This document shows, piece by piece, positions 46,351-54,888 of a stretch of DNA of 64,000 nucleotides. This stretch comes from Fusibacter ferrireducens (lineage in GTDB: Bacteria > Bacillota > Clostridia > Peptostreptococcales > Acidaminobacteraceae), in contig NZ_JADKNH010000007.1 in the NCBI RefSeq assembly GCF_015352425.1, positions 240,140 to 304,139 on the forward strand, read 5' to 3'. Each line of letters begins with the position of its first letter. Position 1 is the stretch's first letter. Below the pieces are notes generated by a model. That model worked only from the letters and a program-made list of their open reading frames with translations, did not search any database and was not told where the DNA came from. Position numbers and translations under genes: made by a program.

Positions 46351-46380
46351 TAGCACCCCACTATAAGAGAGTGCTATTAT
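46351..46380 (-). terminator. Terminator of the aspartate aminotransferase-like gene
   Basis: TAGCAC and GTGCTA flank an imperfect interior. On the minus strand the stem is followed by TTTTTG. It lies 40 bp past the stop codon. Confidence 0.75.
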
Positions 46381-46419
46381 TTATGATTGAATTCTAATTT
46401 TTCAATTTTACTTGCTTAT

Positions 46420-47607
46420 TTACTTGTTTTTATATGATTCTGCAAGTTTTGTAAAAGCTGGCAATGAACGCTCTATCATCTCCATATCTACACAGTAAGA
46501 AATTCTAAAATAACCCGGATATCCAAAGCCACTTCCAGGTACTAGAAGTAAATTGTACTTTTTAGCTTCCATTACAAATGCAACATCATCTTCAATCATT
46601 GCCTTTGGAAAAAGATAGAAAGCACCATCTGGTTTTACCATTTCAAATCCAATACTTTTAAGATGATTGTAAAGCACGTCTCTACGTTTTTCATATTCCT
46701 TGATATCAACAGAATCATCCAAAGAATCCGCTATGACTCTTTGCCATAGTGCAGGTGCATTTACAAATCCCAAAGTTCTATTTGCAAAAGAGAAGCCGCT
46801 CATGAGCATATTGGTATCTTCTATTTTACTGTTCATTGCAATATAGCCAATACGTTCTCCTGCAAGTCCAAGTGATTTAGAATATGAATTCACAATCAGA
46901 GAATTCTTGAAGATATTGTGCACATTAGGTGCCTTCATGTTATCATAAATAATTGCCTTGTAAGGCTCATCAGAGATCACAAAAATCTCATGTCCAATTT
47001 CGGCTTCTTTTTTAGCCACAATTGCAGCCAATGCTTTAAGGCTTGCCTCTGAATAAATAACCCCCGTTGGATTATTCGGTGTATTGATGATGATTGCTCT
47101 CGTTTTATCTGTGATCTTTGCTTCTAGTGCCTCAAGATCTGGTTCAAAAGTAGCTGGATCAGTGGAAACTTCAACAGGAACACCGTTGTTATTTTTAATA
47201 TAAAAAATATATTCTGCAAAATAAGGTGCTATAATGATGACTTCTTGACCTGGATCCAAGATCGTTCTCATGACGACATTCATACCACCAGCCGCACCTA
47301 CTGTCATCATCACGTGCTCATGTGAAATCGGTTCAATGATATCTTTATTGATATCTTCTGCAACTTTTTGTCTCACATCTGGAAAACCTGCATTGTCCAT
47401 GTACTTATGTGTCCCGAGTTCATCAGAATTAACAATTTCTCTCAGCTTAGCAACAACTTTTTTAGGCGGTTCAAAATATGGATTACCAATACTATAATCG
47501 TACACATTATTCTCGCCGTGAATTGCTTTAAGTTCAGCACCTTCCACAAACATTTTTCTAATCCAAGATGACTTTTTTAAATTTTCTTCCACTTCTCTTG
47601 AAATCAT
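46420..47607 (-). CDS. Aspartate aminotransferase-like PLP enzyme
   Basis: A 395-residue class I aminotransferase. IINTPNNPTGVIY (about 173-185) is the classic asparagine-proline motif, ISDEPYKAI (about 211-219) contacts PLP, and VNSYSKSLGLAGERIGYI (about 238-255) holds the PLP lysine. The C-terminal arginine in YFRISYCVDMEMI binds the substrate carboxylate. It probably transfers amino groups between aspartate or a similar amino acid and 2-oxoglutarate. GGAGG lies 5 bp before the ATG. It is a single gene. Confidence 0.88.
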   Translation of the reverse strand: MISREVEENLKKSSWIRKMFVEGAELKAIHGENNVYDYSIGNPYFEPPKKVVAKLREIVNSDELGTHKYMDNAGFPDVRQKVAEDINKDIIEPISHEHVMMTVGAAGGMNVVMRTILDPGQEVIIIAPYFAEYIFYIKNNNGVPVEVSTDPATFEPDLEALEAKITDKTRAIIINTPNNPTGVIYSEASLKALAAIVAKKEAEIGHEIFVISDEPYKAIIYDNMKAPNVHNIFKNSLIVNSYSKSLGLAGERIGYIAMNSKIEDTNMLMSGFSFANRTLGFVNAPALWQRVIADSLDDSVDIKEYEKRRDVLYNHLKSIGFEMVKPDGAFYLFPKAMIEDDVAFVMEAKKYNLLLVPGSGFGYPGYFRISYCVDMEMIERSLPAFTKLAESYKNK

Positions 47608-47788
47608 TGTTACCTCCTTTATTTGAATGTATTTTCACATAAATAAGCTATTTCTATAAAATAAATAAACTTTGATTATCTATATATGATTATATCAGAA
47701 TGAATTGTATTTGCAATTTTTTTGTAGAGATTAAAATAATTTTGTAACTCTAAAAATTTTTAAGGATGCCGCTTTTTTTGTAAAAATT

Positions 47789-47828
47789 AAGCCTCTGTAC
47801 AGATAAACTCTATCTGCCAAAGGCTTTT
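47789..47828. terminator. Intrinsic terminator after the small protein gene
   Basis: AAGCCT pairs with AGGCTT and an inner CAGATA/TATCTG stem extends it. T-runs occur on both sides, so it can act in either direction. Confidence 0.75.
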
Positions 47829-47855
47829 TAATAACACGATCTGGTTGAGATAACA

Positions 47856-48089
47856 CTAAAGTTGTGCAATTCTCGTTTGTTCAAGAATCCAATGATCCAC
47901 AATTTCTGCTCTCTCCTGATCAAATATTCCAATTTTAGCGTAATCGTCATATAGACTAATCACTTGACCGCCATTTGTCTGAAGGCGTGTTAAGTTGACA
48001 CGTTCATATATAGACATACGATCATTTTCCAAAGATTGAACACCAGTAGTCGATAAAGTCACTAGGTCACCTTTCTTAATTTTATTCAT
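47856..48089 (-). CDS. Small conserved-looking protein of unknown function
   Basis: A 77-residue soluble protein (MNKIKKGDLVTLSTTGVQSL...). ATG at 48089 has GGAGGG 7 bp upstream, and it has its own terminator, so it is very likely real. The N-terminal part (KKGDLVTL) reads like a small beta-barrel, but I do not recognise a family. Neighbours on both sides are unrelated single genes, so context gives no role. Confidence 0.65.
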   Translation of the reverse strand: MNKIKKGDLVTLSTTGVQSLENDRMSIYERVNLTRLQTNGGQVISLYDDYAKIGIFDQERAEIVDHWILEQTRIAQL

Positions 48090-48238
48090 CACAATCCCTC
48101 CTTCAGTCACTATGTTCTTATTATTATAAAGTTTATCTTTAAAAAACTTTATTTTATTAATCTGACATTTAAATCATTATATCAGACTCTGAAGAAAAGG
48201 GAAGTACTTTTTATAATTTTTTTTTAAATAGAGCGCTT

Positions 48239-48880
48239 TTATTTCGCAAACTTTATAATATCGCCAATTTCGCTTGGATGATCGACAATATAATCTGGGT
48301 TAAGCTTTTTCAATTTGGATAAATTCAGTATGGTCCATGACACCAGACAGGTTGAAACACCTGCATTTTTTCCCGCTTCTATATCATGTGCGCTGTCGCC
48401 CACCATGAGCGTATCCTCTTCGCGGACACTATAATAAGCACAGATCTTATGAATCCCTTCTGGATTAGGTTTTGCACGAATGACATCCTGTGCACTGAGA
48501 TAGTACTCGAAATAACTTTCAATATGATATTGTTTTAAACCCTTTTCCAGTCCATTTCGACCCTTGTTCGTTAAAATGCCGCATTTGACATCATTATTCT
48601 TAAGCGTTTCAAGCAAATCATGAACGCCTTCGAAAATCTGGGTGCGCGACTCTTGGTTTGCTCTGTAATATTGTCTGTAGAATTCAGTCATTGCTTCATA
48701 TTTTGTCTCTGATAAATCTTTCATCTGCTGTTCCAGAGGTTTTCCAAGTATCAATTCGTATTCATCACTGCTGATTTCAGAATTTCTAAACTTTTTTGAA
48801 GCTTCATTTAAACTCTCTTTGATGATATCATTGGTGTCCATAATCGTTCCGTCAAAATCGAAAATAATTAATTTGTACAT
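48239..48880 (-). CDS. HAD-superfamily phosphatase, PpaX/phosphoglycolate phosphatase-like
   Basis: A 213-residue hydrolase. FDFDGTIMDTND (about 6-17) holds the catalytic aspartates, ILTNKGRNG (about 99-107) the second motif and MVGDSAHDIEAGKNAG (about 165-180) the metal-binding acids. A helical cap lies between motifs I and II. The length is close to B. subtilis pyrophosphatase PpaX. The substrate could be pyrophosphate, phosphoglycolate or a sugar phosphate. No strong ribosome binding site precedes the ATG. Confidence 0.85.
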   Translation of the reverse strand: MYKLIIFDFDGTIMDTNDIIKESLNEASKKFRNSEISSDEYELILGKPLEQQMKDLSETKYEAMTEFYRQYYRANQESRTQIFEGVHDLLETLKNNDVKCGILTNKGRNGLEKGLKQYHIESYFEYYLSAQDVIRAKPNPEGIHKICAYYSVREEDTLMVGDSAHDIEAGKNAGVSTCLVSWTILNLSKLKKLNPDYIVDHPSEIGDIIKFAK

Positions 48881-48956
48881 TTTGGTTTATACGCAAAGCG
48901 TTTTGCCTTTGCTCTCCTTTATTTTTTTTGATATTATAGGCTTTCTCAACAAGAGA

Positions 48957-48989
48957 TAGGATAGACTTGCTTGCACAAAGTCTATCCTA
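48957..48989. repeat. Perfect 12-bp inverted repeat in an intergenic region
   Basis: TAGGATAGACTT (48957-48968) and AAGTCTATCCTA (48978-48989) are exact complements with a 9-nt spacer. No T-run follows on either strand, so it is not an obvious terminator. It lies about 80 bp upstream of the HAD gene start. Confidence 0.5.
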
Positions 48990-49073
48990 ATAGACTAACA
49001 ATGTCAATATCGCTTTATCACCGAGTGCTTCTTGATATGACACACCTACAATCTCATTCTATTGCCCACTAAA

Positions 49074-49101
49074 ATAGCACCAATCCCATGACTGGTGCTA
49101 C
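49074..49101 (-). terminator. Terminator of the aminotransferase gene
   Basis: TAGCACCA pairs with TGGTGCTA around a 10-nt loop. On the minus strand it is followed by TTTTAG, 65 bp past the stop codon. Confidence 0.7.
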
Positions 49102-49127
49102 CTTTTATAAAGTCTTCCCTTTATGAG

Positions 49128-49172
49128 AATACATCTTATCATAATGCATCTTATCATAATACATCTTATAAC
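49128..49172. repeat. Three 15-bp tandem repeats at an aminotransferase gene end
   Basis: Near copies of AATACATCTTATCAT start at 49128, 49143 and 49158 and overlap the stop codon of the minus-strand gene ending at 49166. Likely slippage products. Confidence 0.7.
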
Positions 49173-50347
49173 AATGCCTCAGATAATATTTCACCTAAGA
49201 TTTTAATGCCCTTATGAATTTCAGACACAGTACTGTTCGAAAAATTTAGTCGCATGGTATTTTTTTTAGGTATGTTCGGATAGAATGCCTCTCCTGAAAC
49301 ATAAGCTACTTTTTGCTCAAGCGCCTTTGGCAATAATGCTTTTGAATCTATGCCTTCTGGAAGTTCAACCCAGAGAAACATGCCGCCAGCTGGTTTGGAT
49401 GTCTTCACACTCTTTGGGAAATGGAGTTCAATGGCCTCTATCATAGCATCTCTTTTTGTCCTATATAGGCTTTTGATTTGATCAATCTGCTGGTCCATAT
49501 TATACTTTGAATAATAATTTTCAATCATATATTGAGAGAACTGATTCGTATGAAGATCGAGGCCCTGTTTTAAAATAATGTACTTGGAGAGGTATTTCTC
49601 ATCAGCACAGATCCAGCCCACCCTAAACCCTGGGCATACAATTTTAGAGAAAGTGCTCAGATAGATCACGCGACCTTCCGTATCGAAACTCTTAATGGGT
49701 GCATAGGCTTCCTGATCATAAGCAAGTTCAGAATAGGGACTGTCTTCAACGATCAATACGTCATATTTATTAGCCAAATCTACCATTGCCCGACGTCTTT
49801 CTATGGTCATACTTCTCCCTGAGGGATTTTGAAAATCCGGAATCGTGTAGATAAATTTTATTTTTTCACTTTGTAATTGCTTTTCCAAATGATCAAGTCT
49901 CATGCCCTCTTCATCCATATCGATCTCTACAAATTGAGGCTGATAGGGCTTAAGAGCACTTATAGCGGCTAAATAAGTCGGACTTTCACAAGCGATCTTA
50001 TCCCCCTTATTTATAAAAACTTTTCCACAAAGATCCAAGCCTTGCTGTGATCCTGTTGTGATCAGAATATTAGAGATGTCCGTGTTTACATGTCTCTTTG
50101 CCATAATGTCCTTAATCAGTGTTCGAAGTTCAGCAAGCCCCTCTGTGGTGCCATATTGCATCGCTTTATAACCGTGCTTGTCAATGACGTCCACTGCAAC
50201 ACCTTTCATTTCCTCAACTGGAAATGCATCTGGCGAAGGCAAACCACCGGCAAATGAAATCATCCCCGGTATTTTAGTAAGTTTTAACAATTCTCTTACA
50301 TCTGATGCTTTCGCTTCTACAGCGACTTTCGAAAAAAATTCTACCAT
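49166..50347 (-). CDS. PLP-dependent aminotransferase, 2-aminoadipate (LysN) type
   Basis: A 393-residue class I/II aminotransferase: PDFQNPSGRSM (about 164-174) replaces the usual NPTG motif, VEDSPYSEL holds the PLP-ring contact, and STFSKIVCPGFRVGWI contains the PLP lysine. Fold and motifs match the LysN/KAT II group that acts on 2-aminoadipate, branched-chain or aromatic amino acids. ATG at 50347 has GGAGG 6 bp upstream. It follows the MocR gene by 16 bp, so both are probably in one operon and linked in function. Confidence 0.88.
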   Translation of the reverse strand: MVEFFSKVAVEAKASDVRELLKLTKIPGMISFAGGLPSPDAFPVEEMKGVAVDVIDKHGYKAMQYGTTEGLAELRTLIKDIMAKRHVNTDISNILITTGSQQGLDLCGKVFINKGDKIACESPTYLAAISALKPYQPQFVEIDMDEEGMRLDHLEKQLQSEKIKFIYTIPDFQNPSGRSMTIERRRAMVDLANKYDVLIVEDSPYSELAYDQEAYAPIKSFDTEGRVIYLSTFSKIVCPGFRVGWICADEKYLSKYIILKQGLDLHTNQFSQYMIENYYSKYNMDQQIDQIKSLYRTKRDAMIEAIELHFPKSVKTSKPAGGMFLWVELPEGIDSKALLPKALEQKVAYVSGEAFYPNIPKKNTMRLNFSNSTVSEIHKGIKILGEILSEALL

Positions 50348-50363
50348 ATTCAACCTCCTTTAA

Positions 50364-51881
50364 TTAGACCCATGGGGTATTCCGTTGCATGTGTATTTCC
50401 ATGGGATTTGTGCCTTTCATAGCGGCATTTATAGCGTGCATGAGGCGCTTAATCCCTTCTATAATCTCTGTATCTGACGGTGCCGAGTAGTTGATTCTAA
50501 TATAATTTTCACCTACTGTACCCCCTGCAAAAAAAGGTTCTCCCGGCATGATCAAAACTTTATACTCACTGCATTTTTGAACAAATTCATTCATATTTAA
50601 ATTTTGGGGCAATCTACACCATATATAAAAGCCACCATTGGACGGTGTGATTGCCATCTCGGGTACATCATAACTTTTAATCGTATCCACCATGAGTTTT
50701 TTATTATGTCTATAAATGGGGATCAGACGAGCCATATGTGCCTCTAGGACTTTGTTTTTTATCAATTCTATCAACAAATATTGTCCCAAGGTATTCGTGT
50801 GAAGATCCGATATCTGCTTAAGAGATCCAAATGCTTCTATTAGTCTCTCATCGGATATCACCCAACCTATTCTCAGTCCCATGAACATATTCTTGGATAT
50901 AGTGCCGATGTATGTCACATATCCAAAGCGATCCAGAGCCTTGAGCGCAGGCATTTTAGGGCCTTCAAGAACTATATCTGAGTATGGATCATCTTCTAAA
51001 ATCGGAATACGATACAAATAAGCCAATTCTAATAGTTGGTTTCGACGCTCTATGCTCAGAGTGACACCAGACGGATTCTGATAAGTGGGAATTGTGTATA
51101 TAAACTTCGGTCTGTACTTGAGTAAGTATTTTTCTAAAATGTCTACGCGCATGCCCTCATGATCAATTGGTATGCCAACCACTTGTGCGCCATAAGCCTT
51201 GAAAATTTCAATGGCGCCTAAATAAGAAGGTTCCTCCACAATCACCATATCCCCCGGTTTTATTAAACTTCTTGTAAAGTATTCTAATCCCTGCTGAGAA
51301 CCAGAAGTAATAATCACCTGATTTATATGTGCATTAATACCCTTCTGCTTCATACGGCTTGCTACGAGTTCTCTAAGCTCATAAAGGCCAAAGACGCTAG
51401 AGGCACAAAATAGTCTTTCACCATATTTTTTAAAGCAGAGGTTCATTATTTTTTCGATTTGATCCACATCGATTAAAGACGCGTTGACAAAGCCACCTGC
51501 TAAGGTGATCATTTCTTTTTCATTTGCCGAATTCATCACTTTTTTGATCAAACTTGAATCATTTTTATAAATATCATGATTTAAGAGCTGTTGCCACTGT
51601 AACCTTGGCACAAAAAGATCTCGATTTTGCATTTCTTTAGAAATTTGCCCCTGTACCACAGTGCCTTTACCTGTTTGCGATAAAATGAACCCATCTGACT
51701 TAAGTTCCATGTAAGCCTTGTTGACAGTGGTTCGATTGACCTCTAATATCTCTGAAAGTTTCCTTTCAGAGGGTAAAGGATAACCATTCGTCCATTCACC
51801 CGATATAATCTTCTGTCGCATTTGATTGACGATCTGCCTATAGATAGGCGTTTTAGAATTCTTGTTAATATGAATATTCAT
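50364..51881 (-). CDS. MocR-family regulator with PLP aminotransferase domain
   Basis: A 505-residue protein: GntR winged helix (about 1-75, LPSERKLSEILEVNRTTVNKAYMEL) fused to an aminotransferase domain with YTIPTYQNPSG, ILEDDPYSDI and IGTISKNMFMGLRIGWV (PLP lysine). AGGAG lies 8 bp before the ATG. The adjacent gene encodes an enzyme of the same fold, so this is a plausible local regulator that senses PLP or an amino acid-PLP adduct. An enzyme role in its own right is less likely because of the DNA-binding domain. Confidence 0.87.
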   Translation of the reverse strand: MNIHINKNSKTPIYRQIVNQMRQKIISGEWTNGYPLPSERKLSEILEVNRTTVNKAYMELKSDGFILSQTGKGTVVQGQISKEMQNRDLFVPRLQWQQLLNHDIYKNDSSLIKKVMNSANEKEMITLAGGFVNASLIDVDQIEKIMNLCFKKYGERLFCASSVFGLYELRELVASRMKQKGINAHINQVIITSGSQQGLEYFTRSLIKPGDMVIVEEPSYLGAIEIFKAYGAQVVGIPIDHEGMRVDILEKYLLKYRPKFIYTIPTYQNPSGVTLSIERRNQLLELAYLYRIPILEDDPYSDIVLEGPKMPALKALDRFGYVTYIGTISKNMFMGLRIGWVISDERLIEAFGSLKQISDLHTNTLGQYLLIELIKNKVLEAHMARLIPIYRHNKKLMVDTIKSYDVPEMAITPSNGGFYIWCRLPQNLNMNEFVQKCSEYKVLIMPGEPFFAGGTVGENYIRINYSAPSDTEIIEGIKRLMHAINAAMKGTNPMEIHMQRNTPWV

Positions 51882-52071
51882 GTTCCCAACTCCTTAGTGG
51901 ACCGATCCAATTTTATAATAACAATATCATATCCCATTGAAAACATCCAATTTCAAGAATTGGATGCAGACCAATTTTCACAAAATAAAGGCATCTCTTC
52001 ATTAGAATGCGTTGTAAAAGAATGCGTCATAAATCGGTACAAGATTTTACTTCGATACAAAATTTCAAAAA

Positions 52072-52114
52072 AAATGGCCAAAACAAATCTTTATCAGTTT
52101 GTTTTAGCCATTTT
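52072..52114 (-). terminator. Terminator of the citrate lyase operon
   Basis: AAAATGGC and GCCATTTT with inner AAAACAAA/TTTGTTTT form a long stem. On the minus strand it runs into eight T residues, just past citF. Confidence 0.85.
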
Positions 52115-52170
52115 CAATTAGGGGTTATTTTGAGCCTTACCCACTAATATCTATAAGTTGTTATTTGGAT

Positions 52171-53712
52171 TTAAGTTGTCTTTACTTTGTAAATAAGATC
52201 AATTACCGTGCCATCTCTGTATTCGACCACACCAACGATTTCATCTGTGTATGAAATATGATCTGGTTTCCCAGTGAACTTTTCAACGAGTTTAAGATGA
52301 TCTTCTATGGATAGGGTTTTAATACCGGCTTGATCTAACATGTTTTGAATATCTTGACGCTTGGGATTGACACTGATGCCGCGTTCAGTGACAAGAACAT
52401 CAACGGTATCGCCAGGCGTTACAATATTAGTCACTTTATCCACCACAATAGGTATGCGCTTGCGCATGGTTGGTGCAACAACAACGGTTAACTTCGCACC
52501 TGCTGCAGTATCCGGCGCACCACCAAGTGCCCCCATAATTAAACCTGTGGAACCCGTCAATGAGTTTATATTAAACTGTGTATCAATTTCAGTAGCTGAA
52601 AGAATCATAACATCCAATTGGTGCGCTGAGCAAGCTTTATTGTGGGGGTTAGCATACATAGAGGCAGACATTTCAATATGGTTTGTATTATCTCTAATGG
52701 AGTCAACCGCCATGACATCAAATGTTTGTGTGTCCAACAGAGCTTTAAAATAGCCCTGCTCCAAAAGCTCTACTAAATAACCTGTAACCCCACCTGCTGC
52801 AAAACTGCCCACAATCTGATGTTCTGTCATGTAATCTTTTAAATATTTGCAAACCGCTAATGAAGCGCCTCCTGATCCAGCTTGGAAAGAATAGCCTTCC
52901 TTAATATAGCCAGAAGCAACGAGGACTTCAGCTGCACGTTTCGCAATCAATAAATCCGTAGGATTTTTAGTCACACGTGTAGCACCGGTTGCAATAAGTG
53001 CTGTATCGCCTATACTTTCAACTTCAATAATATAATCTACATACTGCATAGGAATGGCAATTTTACTGAGTGGAAACGGACAGATATTGTCCGTGATAAC
53101 CACAACCTTGTCTGCATACTGAGCGTCAACCATTGGATAACCCATTGAGCCAAATGCAGATTTTCCTTCAACGCCATTCATATTCCCCATGGGATCACAT
53201 GCAGACGCCCCTATAAAGGCGATATCTATTTTAATTTCTCCAGCTTCTATTGCTCTTGCTCTGCCACCATGCGTTCTGAACACTACAGGTTTCCCTAAGA
53301 TATTTTCTGTGGCTTGTGCTTTACCAATTTTACCGCGTAGACCAGATGTATGCAATCCTGTCACTACACCGTTTCTGATGTGCTCAATAAGGGGTTCATG
53401 TGCATTCGTCAAGGAAGAAGCACAGATGGTAATATCCTTAATCCCCATCTCTGCAATTTTATCCATAACCATATTTACAATATAATCGCCGTTTCTCAGG
53501 TGATGGTGAAAAGAAATGGTCATGCCATCTCGAATACCTGATTTTTCAAGTGCTGCCTCTAGATTAGAAACGATCTTTGAGTCCCCGGGTTTTGATGAAC
53601 TCAATTTGGGTCCATATCTATGGGCAGAAGGTGCTGTAGCAAAAGGTCCAGCATAGGGTTTAACCGTACCATAACCTTCTATATAACTCGGAAAAGTTTT
53701 ATCCAGACTCAT
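52171..53712 (-). CDS. citF: Citrate lyase alpha subunit (citrate:acetyl-ACP transferase)
   Basis: A 513-residue protein of the CitF family. It moves the acyl group between acetyl-ACP and citrate on CitD. Features include FHHHLRNGDYIVN (about 68-80), SACDPMGNMNGVEG and FQAGSGGASLAV (about 277-288). The C-terminal region carries VLVTERGISVNPKRQDI. AGGAGG lies before the ATG, and it overlaps citE by 4 bp. Together with CitE and CitD it cleaves citrate (or a homologue) to acetate and oxaloacetate. Confidence 0.93.
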   Translation of the reverse strand: MSLDKTFPSYIEGYGTVKPYAGPFATAPSAHRYGPKLSSSKPGDSKIVSNLEAALEKSGIRDGMTISFHHHLRNGDYIVNMVMDKIAEMGIKDITICASSLTNAHEPLIEHIRNGVVTGLHTSGLRGKIGKAQATENILGKPVVFRTHGGRARAIEAGEIKIDIAFIGASACDPMGNMNGVEGKSAFGSMGYPMVDAQYADKVVVITDNICPFPLSKIAIPMQYVDYIIEVESIGDTALIATGATRVTKNPTDLLIAKRAAEVLVASGYIKEGYSFQAGSGGASLAVCKYLKDYMTEHQIVGSFAAGGVTGYLVELLEQGYFKALLDTQTFDVMAVDSIRDNTNHIEMSASMYANPHNKACSAHQLDVMILSATEIDTQFNINSLTGSTGLIMGALGGAPDTAAGAKLTVVVAPTMRKRIPIVVDKVTNIVTPGDTVDVLVTERGISVNPKRQDIQNMLDQAGIKTLSIEDHLKLVEKFTGKPDHISYTDEIVGVVEYRDGTVIDLIYKVKTT

Positions 53713-54605
53713 ATGCTCACACCTCCTATTTGAATACCTGCACCTACTGCCAATTCTAAAATGCGCTCCGCTTTTGCAATGACAGGTATGTCAATCATTT
53801 TACCATCCACGACGATGACGCCGCCTTTTTCAATATCTGCATTCCTTGCGGCTTCTATAATCTTTATAGAGGCTTCAATATCCTTTGAATTCGGTGTATA
53901 GATTTTATGAACCAGTTCAACTTGACTTGGATGTATGCAAGATTTACCTGAGAAACCCAAGTTTCTAGCACTTTCTACTTCCTTAATAAAACCTTCTTCA
54001 TCTTTGACATCCGCATAAACTGTATCAATGGCATCTACGCCAGCAATGTTTGCATTCAATGCAACGGTGCTTCTCGCCAAAAAGAGTTCATTGCCCGCCT
54101 TAGTGCGATCTGTGCCCAATGTTCTCGTAAAATCTTCTGCGCCAAACGAAATAGAAGTGACCCTTGGAGAGGCTTGCGCTATTGCCAACGAATTCACAAC
54201 GCCTTTTGGGGTTTCAATGGCACATTGAACCTTAACAGACCCCACCTCGATATTGTGAGCTCTTTCAATTTCAGTTAATAATACATCCAAATCTTTCACA
54301 TCTTTTTCAGATTCGCACATAGGCAATCTCAATCTCTTGAGTCCAGCAGGTACAAGTGCTCTGACATCATCTTCACCAAAATCAGTATATAATGCGTTTA
54401 TGCGGGCAAAGACCTCTACTTGACCATAATCGATCGCTTTCAGTGCTTCTACCAATAAATCTCGCGCAGCTACTTTTTCGTTAAACGGCACCGCATCTTC
54501 CAAATCGAAAATAATGCAGTCTGGTTCATAAATCATCGATGTAAATAAGTGCTTAGGTTTATTGGCTGGACAAAATAACATCGTTCTTCTCAGTTTTTTT
54601 TTCAT
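53709..54605 (-). CDS. citE: Citrate lyase beta subunit (citryl-ACP lyase)
   Basis: A 298-residue TIM-barrel enzyme. RRTMLFCPANKPKHL opens the fold, IIFDLEDAVPFNEK (about 31-44) and VQCAIETPKGVV (about 125-136) carry the acids that bind magnesium and substrate, and GKSCIHPSQVELV is typical of CitE. It splits citryl-ACP into acetyl-ACP and oxaloacetate. TAATG overlap with citD shows translational coupling. Confidence 0.93.
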   Translation of the reverse strand: MKKKLRRTMLFCPANKPKHLFTSMIYEPDCIIFDLEDAVPFNEKVAARDLLVEALKAIDYGQVEVFARINALYTDFGEDDVRALVPAGLKRLRLPMCESEKDVKDLDVLLTEIERAHNIEVGSVKVQCAIETPKGVVNSLAIAQASPRVTSISFGAEDFTRTLGTDRTKAGNELFLARSTVALNANIAGVDAIDTVYADVKDEEGFIKEVESARNLGFSGKSCIHPSQVELVHKIYTPNSKDIEASIKIIEAARNADIEKGGVIVVDGKMIDIPVIAKAERILELAVGAGIQIGGVSI

Positions 54606-54865
54606 TAGTTCACCTGCTTTAAAGCCGCTCTAACAGCGGTCTTCGTGCGTGCCTTAATTACAAAATCCAAGGCACCAAAATCTTTGACTTCTATGATTGC
54701 ATTTTCAATATTCATTTCTAAACAAGTCTCTCTAACGGCAATCTCTATCATCCTTCCAAATAAAGGCTTATTCTTTGATTTTAAATTGACTACAATACCA
54801 CGACCTTCTAACAAAACGGACACCAATACATCAGAGGCATCTTCTGTTCCACACATTGCTCTCAT
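54605..54865 (-). CDS. citD: Citrate lyase acyl carrier protein (gamma subunit)
   Basis: An 86-residue acyl carrier protein. CGTEDASDVLVSV (about 5-17) is equivalent to the region holding the serine that carries the triphosphoribosyl-dephospho-CoA group; S11 is the likely site. Downstream GALDFVIKARTKTAVRAAL fits the family. The enzymes that make and attach the prosthetic group (CitG, CitX) and the activating ligase CitC are not in this window. GGAGG precedes the ATG. Confidence 0.88.
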   Translation of the reverse strand: MRAMCGTEDASDVLVSVLLEGRGIVVNLKSKNKPLFGRMIEIAVRETCLEMNIENAIIEVKDFGALDFVIKARTKTAVRAALKQVN

Positions 54866-54888
54866 TACGCTCCTCCTAGCTGCAAAAT

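Noticed and set aside
46152..46361. 69-codon hydrophobic frame upstream of helD on the minus strand
   Set aside because: It starts with GTG inside the terminator of the aminotransferase gene, has no ribosome binding site, and its hydrophobic start is AT-rich low-complexity sequence.
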